A DNA stretch of 64,000 nucleotides from Doryteuthis pealeii (lineage: Eukaryota > Mollusca > Cephalopoda > Myopsida > Loliginidae), in contig CM042163.1 in assembly GCA_023376005.1 (NCBI GenBank), positions 3,213,915 to 3,277,914 of the forward strand. The letters run 5' to 3'. The notes beneath the pieces are model-generated. The model made no database searches, had not been told where the DNA came from, and saw only the letters and a program-made list of their open reading frames with translations. Position numbers and translations under genes: made by a program. Positions 57,966 to 64,000 of this stretch are shown one piece after another; position 1 is the stretch's first letter; every line of letters begins with the position of its first letter.

Positions 57966-58168
57966 AATCTAAGAAAGAAAGAAAGAAAAAAGAATAGTTC
58001 CCAGTTAAATACGATACAAAAATTGATCTTTACAAAAATACTTCATTGTCTGAAAAATATCTATCTGACCCATAGATCGTACCCTAACAGGTACTACCTC
58101 TCTGACCCATATCCAGTTTTGACAGAATACACATAATCGACATATACAAGTATACACGGCGTGAATGT

Positions 58169-58652
58169 TGTAGGAGTTATTTTCGTATTTGCCTGGGGAG
58201 TTGTCTGCCCGTTTAGTGTCACTGGTTCCCGCTAGGGGCCTCGTGTATTTAAGCGGTCGATTTGAACTTCTCTTCCTCTTTGCCTGCTGCTCGACCTACG
58301 AGACACAATGAGGTAGTCTTATGACTACCCCTTTCTTGTTGGGGCTTCGGCCCTTAACACTGGCCACTCACTGCTAGTAAGTCTCTTATACGATATATGA
58401 CTATCCTTTAGTCATGTATCCGTAACTACGTTTTTATGTACATTTAGGTATCTCTTTGATACCTAAATATCTTGTATTTTACCATTCATGAATGTGTCAT
58501 TATCTCTACTCTTGTATATGTATCTATGTACTTTATGTATCTCGTCATATCCATGTGCTGTATACCTATTAAATGTTTTGTCCCTCAACCTTTGTCGGAG
58601 TTTGTTTGCGTTCCATCGAGTTATGACTTTGTCATAACCTTTCAATTTTACA
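58169..58652 (+). mobile_element. Solo LTR in the LBP/BPI-like gene intron
   Basis: 484 bp starting TGTAGGAG and ending TTTTACA, flanked on both sides by ATGT (58165-58168 and 58653-58656), a 4-bp target duplication. It holds a TATA-like TATTTAAG near 58242 and an ATTAAA polyadenylation-like signal near 58569, in the same direction as the host gene. No internal gag/pol sequence is present, so it is a solo LTR. Class is probably Ty3/Gypsy-like from the 4-bp duplication, which is inference. Confidence 0.8.
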
Positions 58653-58763
58653 ATGTCAATTCTTGGAAACCTTTTAATATTTTTTCTGACCTAATCTATA
58701 AAATGATATTTCTATATTACAGCCAATTTTAATTTAAATTTGTCTCTCCCTTTTTTATTTCAG

Positions 58764-58895
58764 TTTATATTTGGATAAATTTACAATGCCCAAAGGTCAT
58801 GTAGTGCTAGTTCCTGCTCACGGCCTCAAATGGACAATAACAATTGCCAATGCACAGATTACAGGCAATTGGAAATACTTCAAGAAAGTCTGGTT
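58764..58895 (+). CDS. LBP/BPI-family protein, internal exon (exon b)
   Basis: Exon of 132 bp between TTTTTTATTTCAG and GTAAGTATC. It takes the AA from the preceding exon to complete an Asn codon, then reads LYLDKFTMPKGHVVLVPAHG and LKWTITIANAQITGNWKYFK plus KVW. This is the most diagnostic part. The family pattern is a strand with F-x-L/M-P, then hydrophobic V-P-x-x-G-L-K, then I-x-N-A-x-I-x-G-x-W-K followed by basic residues, the LPS-binding side of the N-terminal barrel in vertebrate BPI. The basic cluster KYFKK is kept. The exon ends with two bases of a codon. The intron before it (57052-58763, 1.7 kb) holds a CT microsatellite, a family D repeat and a solo LTR. The intron after it (58896-63522) holds a large minisatellite. 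Confidence 0.85.
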
Positions 58896-59058
58896 GTAAG
58901 TATCAGGTCATATATGTATATGTATATCTCAGACTATTTGTATCTATCTATCCATCTATTTATATATCTCAAACTATTTGTATCAATATATCCATCTATC
59001 TATCTATTTATATATCTATTTGTATCTATCTATCTATCTATGTGGGTATGTAAGAAAC

Positions 59059-59100
59059 TTGAAATATTTCAAGAAAGGCTGGTTGTAAGTATCAGGTTAT
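59059..59100 (+). repeat. Copied 3' end of exon b with splice donor (upstream copy)
   Basis: About 40 bp matching the last 27 bases of exon b plus GTAAGTATCAGGT of its donor, with a few substitutions. It is preceded by CTATGTGGGTATGTAAGAAAC instead of exon sequence, so it has no acceptor and cannot be a full exon. Confidence 0.8.
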
Positions 59101-59154
59101 ATAGGTATATCTAGGACTATTTGTATCTACCTATCCATCTATCTATCTATTTAT

Positions 59155-59215
59155 ATCATCATCATCATCATCATGTCGCGCTTTCAGTGCGGATATCCAT
59201 GATCATGGATATCTA
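59155..59215 (-). pseudogene. Minimal LINE tail fragment
   Basis: (CAT)n followed by GTCGCGCTTTCAGTGCGGAT and ATCCATGA, the last 50 bases of the family at 7903-8488, inverted and extremely 5'-truncated. Confidence 0.6.
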
Positions 59216-59567
59216 TCGGTGGCTGTTGACTCATCAATAGGCGCTAGTCTTAGAGATGAGGAGCAGTAGTTTCCCAACTGAACTGTTTGATCCTGGCTGT
59301 TGACCCGTTTAGGGTTCCTCCGCCCAGCATCATATGAGCCCCGCCATTGTCTCAGTATAGGATCATCTGCCGTTTCTCACATCCACCACGCTGCTACCCA
59401 TGGCTTACTTTTTACTGACATTTTGGCTTGTTATTTCATTCTTTTGGCTATCTTTCGGTCTGTATACTCGTCGCCGCAGAAAATAATTGTAATGCTTTGG
59501 TCAACAATTTTTAGCAAGAAATTTCTCGTTCGTTCGGTCGGTCTAGTTTGAATTATTAAAAAAAAAA

Positions 59568-61700
59568 ATGTATATATATTTATATATCTCGGACTATTTG
59601 TATGTACCTATCCATCTATCTATCTATTTATATATCTCGGACTATTTGTATCTACCTATCCATCTATCTATCTATTTATATATCTCGGACTATTTGTATA
59701 TATCTATCCATCTATCTATCTATTTATATATCTCAGACTATTTGTATCTATCTATCCATCTATCTGTTTATATATCTCAGACTATTTGTATCTATCTATC
59801 CATCTATCTATCTATTTATATATCTCAGACTATTTGTATCTATCTATCCATCTATATATCTCGGACTATTTGTATCTACCTATCCATCTATCTATCTATT
59901 TATATATCTCAGACTATTTGTATCTATCTATCCATCTATATATCTCGGACTATTTGTATCTATCTATCCATCTATCTATCTATTTATATATCTCAGACTA
60001 TTTGTATCTATCTATCCATCTATCTATCTATTTATATATCTCAGACTATTTGTATCTATCTATCCATCTATATATCTCGGACTATTTGTATCTATCTATC
60101 CATCTATCTATCTATTTATATATCTCAGACTATTTGTATCTATCTATCCATCTATCTATCTGTTTATATATCTCAGACTATTTGTATCTATCTATCCATC
60201 TATCTATCTATTTATATATCTCAGACTATTTGTATCTATCTATCCATCTATCTATTTATATATCTCAGACTATTTGTATCTACCTATCCATCTATCTATC
60301 TGTTTATATATCTCAGACTATTTGTATCTATCTATCCATCTATCTATCTGTTTATATATCTCAGACTATTTGTATCTATCTATCCATCTGTCTATCTGTT
60401 TATATATCTCGGACTATTTGTATCTATCTATCCATCTATCTATCTGTTTATATATCTCGGACTATGTGTATCTATCTATCCATCTATCTATCTATTTATA
60501 TATCTCGGACTATTTGTATCTATCTATCCATCTATCTATCTGTTTATATATCTCGGACTATGTGTATCTATCTATCCATCTATCTATTATTATATATCTC
60601 GGACTATTTGTATCTACCTATCCATCTATCTATCTAATTATATATCTCAGACTATTTGTATCTATCTATCCATCTATCTATCTATTTATATATCTCGGAC
60701 TATTTGTATCTATCTATCCATCTATCTATCTATTTATATATCTCAGACTATTTGTATCTACCTATCCATCTATCTATCTGTTTATATATCTCAGACTATT
60801 TGTATCTATCTATCCATCTATCTATCTGTTTATATATCTCAGACTATTTGTATCTATCTATCCATCTATCTATCTATTTATATATCTCGGACTATTGTAT
60901 CTATCTATCCATCTATCTATCTATTTATATATCTCGGACTATTTGTATCTACCTGTCCATCTATCTATCTATTTTATATATCTCAGACTATTTGTATCTA
61001 TCTATCCATCTATCTATCTATTTATATATCTCGAACTATTTGTATCTATCTATCCATCTATCTATCTATTTATATATCTCGGACTATTTGTATCTATCTA
61101 TCCATCTATCTATCTATTTATATATCTCAGACTATTAGTATCTATCTATCCATCTATCTATTTATATATCTCAGACTATTTGTATCTATGTATCCATCTA
61201 TCTATCTATTTATATATCTCGGATTTGATCTATCTATGACTATTGTATCTATCTATCCATCTATCTATCTATTTATATATCTCAGACTATTTGTATCTAT
61301 CTATCCATCTATCTATCTATTTATATATCTCAGACTATTTGTATCTATCTATCCATCTATCTATCTGTTTATATATCTCGGACTATTTGTATCTATCTAT
61401 CCATCTATCTATCTGTTTATATATATCAGACTATTTGTATCTACCTATCCATCTATCTATCTATTTATATATCTCGGACTATTTGTATCTATCTATCCAT
61501 CTATCTATCTGTTTATATATCTCGGACTATTTGTATCTACCTATCCATCTATCTATCTATTTATATATCTCAGACTATTTGTATCTATCTATCCATCTAT
61601 CTGTTTATATATCTCAGACTATTTGTATCTATCTATCCATCTATCTATCTATCTATCCATCTATCTATCTATTTATATATCTCAGACTATTTGTATATAT
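59568..61700. repeat. 48-bp minisatellite in the intron (about 44 copies)
   Basis: Tandem array whose unit contains CTCRGACTATTTGTATC, then repeated CTAT steps, then TTTATATAT, in 48 bp. Units vary in the number of CTAT steps and in a few substitutions (A/G after CTC; TAT or GTT before TATATAT). Because 48 is a multiple of three and the unit has no stop in its forward frames, ORFs of up to 727 codons appear; they are artefacts. The array seems to have grown from the (CTAT)n start of the intron. Confidence 0.95.
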
Positions 61701-61717
61701 CTATGTGGATATGTAAG

Positions 61718-61760
61718 AAACTGGAGATACTTTAAGAAAGTCTGGCTGTAAGTATCATGT
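61718..61760 (+). repeat. Copied 3' end of exon b with splice donor (downstream copy)
   Basis: A second copy of the exon b end and donor (TCTGGCTGTAAGTATCATG), again preceded by GTGGATATGTAAGAAAC, lies at the far end of the minisatellite. The two copies share the same non-exonic prefix, so one was copied from the other. Confidence 0.8.
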
Positions 61761-61764
61761 TCAA

Positions 61765-62325
61765 CATTCTTATATTTGATTCCAAATTATTCTGTCAACT
61801 CTTGTAACTATTTCCCATTTTGCTATTTCAAAGAAAAAAATATTCTTCCAAGGTTTTCTTTCTTATCAAGTTAGTCATCATGAAACTGCCTTAAACATTT
61901 TTATTCAGTGAAAACTATGCTTATCTGTTTCCATACATTTATCTGCTTCCATATATTTATCATATCAACAGATACGCACTAGTTTGTCATTCTTCACATT
62001 TTTGTTGCCTGTTTCAAATAGACTCAGCTGTAATTTGAACTCGGACCACAAGATTCCATTTTCAATGCCGATAACCAATACGCCACCATCACAACATTCG
62101 TTTTCTAAAAATAGATTTTAAAAACAATTAAGTCACAAGGTTCTTCTTCCGACATGCCCTTTATTACCCATGTCATTCATTGTTGAATGTTTTGAATTGT
62201 ACTTAAACTGATTTGTTTTATGGGTTTTCTGTTGTTTTTGTTTATTTTTCTTACTAAGATCTTGTAAAATCTCGTTAATTGCAGACATGTAATACAAACC
62301 GTCACTCGAATCGAAAATAACAAAA
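61765..62325. other. Intronic, nothing recognised apart from a SINE head
   Basis: AT-rich sequence within the intron after exon b; tRNA-like head at 62028-62096. Confidence 0.5.
62028..62096 (-). mobile_element. tRNA-like SINE head, inverted
   Basis: Minus strand GGTGGCGTATTGGTTATCGG and CCGAGTTCAAATTAC resemble A and B boxes. No clear body. Confidence 0.4.
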
Positions 62326-62475
62326 AACAGACTTATTAATATTATTAGATAGTAGGTCTAACGAAAATAACAACAAACAAAAAACAACAAAAAAAACAGA
62401 CATTGATATTATTAGATAGTAGGTCTAACGAAAATAACAAAAAAAACAACAACAAAAAAACAGACATTAATATAA
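62325..62475. repeat. Tandem repeat (about 63 bp, 2.5 copies)
   Basis: Units with ATTATTAGATAGTAGGTCTA, ACGAAAATAAC and A-rich CAACAAA. The third is split by the Helitron at 62476-63112. Confidence 0.85.
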
Positions 62476-63112
62476 CTAGCAAATATATGCACGCTCCGGG
62501 TGCAAGTATTTAAGTTTTAATATGATAAAATATATTAAATTAGAAAGGCTAAGGAAACGGAATAAGAATGTAGATAAAAAGATTTTGAACAGAGGGGGTA
62601 TGATTGAAAAATAGAACAACTTTGAAACTAACTCTTCCATCATCTTCCATTACTCCTGTCTTTCATTGGTAAATTTTCCTAATTTAACTATTTATTAAAA
62701 ATAGGAAGTAAAGGATAATATTACAGTTATTTCTTCTTATTAATCGATTTCATTTAAGATTTATCCCTGAGATTTTTTTTGCTTATATTCAATAAGATAA
62801 AACCAAACAATTGAAATCAATAATACTAAGCACATATTTATTAAAATCAAATTTTAAAGATCAATATGCAAATTAATTTTCCATTCGCACTGTAAACTGC
62901 TATTTTGATGTATATACAAATACAATTACCTGTTATTAGTATCTAGATACGGTCAATAGTATTAATGATGTATAACCAATTTTATTAATATAGAAGTTCA
63001 TAAAAATAAAAATCATGGAGAATGTGATGTAAATAATTAAGGGAATTGTGACTTGAGTAGTGATATAGTTTCGGTTCAGACATACAAACCCACAATCTCC
63101 ATTATAATAAGA
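62476..63112 (-). mobile_element. Non-autonomous Helitron, family 1, in the LBP/BPI-like gene intron
   Basis: A|CTAGC at the left and AATAAGA|T at the right, the reverse complement of a complete copy. It splits the third unit of a local tandem repeat (CAGACATTAATATA on the left, TTGATAGTAGGTCTAAC on the right). The intact units at 62330-62460 show the empty site, with no duplication. Confidence 0.88.
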
Positions 63113-63522
63113 TTTGATAGTAGGTCTAACCGTCGATTCCTGGCTGCAGAAGTTACGAGATATTGTTTACATTTGGAACTGCCTGACGGAGTCGAAATCG
63201 TGTTTTTGTTGGGGAATTTTTTTTTTTTTGGGGGGGGGGGGGGTGTTTGTTTTTGTTTTTTTGTTGTGGGTTGTTTGTTTTTGCTTTTTTTTTTTTTTTT
63301 TTTTTCGTTTTTAGACGTGAGGATTTATTAAACGATTGTGATTCATAATCGATGTTGAATAAGAATGGAAACTTTTTTTTCTTTTTTTTTTTTTTTTTTT
63401 TTCAAAGTCTTCTTTTTTTTGTCAATATACAGAACGTTTCCTTTCCGACATTTTCTGTCAAATTTTCTGAATACCTATTTCCCGACATTCTCTAATGTTT
63501 GTCGTTGCCTTTTTTTGTCTAG

Positions 63523-63596
63523 CTTCAGAATCGGTGATGCCGGCGGTTTGAGAGCCACCATGCCAGAGAGTCACGTGGAAATTGTTGTAAAATTGA
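63523..63596 (+). CDS. LBP/BPI-family protein, internal exon (exon c)
   Basis: Exon of 74 bp between TTTTTTTGTCTAG and the donor GTAAGGACA. The single leading C completes the Phe codon begun in the previous exon, after which the frame reads FRIGDAGGLRATMPESHVEI and VVKL, leaving one base. In the LBP/BPI family this position holds a strand with an I/M-x-G/D turn, a run of alternating small and polar residues, and a strand ending x-K-L, as seen here. The continuous phase across three exons, with canonical GT-AG sites at each, is the main evidence that this is a real gene and not a chance ORF. The next exon lies beyond the window or was not recognised before base 64000. Confidence 0.8.
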
Positions 63597-63734
63597 GTAA
63601 GGACATTTTGTTTTTAATTTTTGAAAGAGAAAAAAAAGAAACCGTAATCGTCACTCAAAATAAAAAAGGAAATATTTTTCGTTTTTAGTGAAAGAAGGTT
63701 GCCATTCTTAAATCTTTTATAAATGGTGATAATT

Positions 63735-63842
63735 TATAACCAAGGTCGCAGATATGGGTATCCAGCGAGGATCGAACTCGATATTCAGTAGTAATGGATA
63801 TGTGGGACTAGCATGCTAACGATTACTACGATGGGGCCGGCC
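63735..63842 (-). mobile_element. tRNA-like SINE head, inverted
   Basis: Minus strand GGCCGGCCCCATCGTAGTAA, CGTTAGCATGC and GAGTTCGATCCTCGCTGG form a tRNA-like promoter head just after exon c. Confidence 0.5.
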
Positions 63843-63864
63843 TTGGACACCATTTATTTGATTC

Positions 63865-64000
63865 CAAACTTCATATTGGGTCAACTGATTTCAGCATTTT
63901 AACAAAGACTGGAAAATCTGGAAAATCAGAGGAAGAATTGAGACCATCCAGACTACTGCACTGTTGCAATCAGCCAGAATACTCAGATGAGTCCTGGAGA
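63865..64000 (+). pseudogene. R2-like LINE tail fragment, runs off the window
   Basis: Plus-strand match to the same family: GGAAAATCAGAGGAAGAATT, GAGACCATCCAGACTACTGC and AATACTCAGATGAGTCCTGG, in frame as RIETIQTTALL-like sequence. It continues past base 64000. Confidence 0.68.

Larger units (their letters stand above)
58896..63522 (+). other. Intron of the LBP/BPI-like gene with minisatellite and Helitron
   Basis: 4.6-kb intron between exons b and c. In order it holds a (CTAT)n-rich start, a copied exon-b end (59059-59100), a tiny LINE tail fragment, the 48-bp minisatellite (59568-61700), a second copied exon-b end (61718-61760), a tRNA-like SINE head (62028-62096), a short tandem repeat (62330-62470) with a Helitron inserted in it (62476-63112), and poly-T and poly-G tracts before the acceptor. 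No further exon is seen inside. Confidence 0.75.

Noticed and set aside
59568..61751. 727-codon open frame
   Set aside because: It is a stop-free translation of a 48-bp tandem repeat; all three forward frames are open over long stretches.

Overview
This is a eukaryotic window with no bacterial-type genes. It is AT-rich and loaded with dinucleotide, trinucleotide and tetranucleotide microsatellites, minisatellites, tRNA-derived SINEs, Helitrons, solo LTRs and broken LINE tails. The repeat style, and GGGAGGTAACT-like motifs (about 38684 and 39514), suggest a lophotrochozoan, most likely a mollusc and possibly a cephalopod. That placement is inference from repeat character only.

Host gene: one convincing host gene is visible, on the + strand at the right end. 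Three exons (56952-57051, 58764-58895, 63523-63596) have canonical splice sites and join in consistent phase. Their conceptual product matches the N-terminal barrel of the LBP/BPI family of lipopolysaccharide-binding innate immune proteins. The first exon and the C-terminal half are not seen. Its introns hold microsatellites, a SINE-like repeat, a solo LTR, a 2.1-kb minisatellite and a Helitron. All long repetitive ORFs (Ser-Leu, His-Thr, Tyr-Ile, Phe-Ser and Lys-Glu types) are translations of simple or tandem repeats, not genes.

Layout: 0-11 kb holds microsatellites, tRNA-type SINEs, a LINE tail and foldback elements with hammerhead-ribozyme-like motifs. 11.25-15.79 kb is a 48-bp minisatellite that turns very noisy after about 12.36 kb. 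15.8-21.7 kb has AT-rich DNA, Helitrons, a polypyrimidine tract and a tandem array of tRNA-like units. 21.7-33.5 kb has SINEs with hammerhead-like bodies, several Helitrons and (GAAA)n arrays. 33.5-41 kb has a mariner remnant, a 48-bp minisatellite, SINEs and two TIR elements. 41-47 kb has R2-like LINE tails, a Helitron, and two inverted solo LTRs, one nested in a Helitron. 47-56.9 kb has LINE tails with C2H2 fingers, more solo LTRs, SINEs and one of the two best hammerhead motifs. 56.9-64 kb is the BPI-like gene.

Most notable observations: (1) hammerhead ribozyme signatures recur in at least seven unrelated repeat contexts, two of them essentially perfect (10550-10593, 55755-55800); they resemble the short-stem-III type I ribozymes known from metazoan retrozymes and Penelope-like elements. 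(2) One SINE family joins a tRNA-like head to a hammerhead-like body. (3) The 3' end of BPI-like exon 3, with its splice donor, is copied at both ends of an intronic minisatellite. (4) Three unrelated minisatellites share a 48-bp period. (5) Three solo LTRs of different families, one present twice, all carry intact 4-bp target duplications. All calls are by eye; no alignment or folding program was run.
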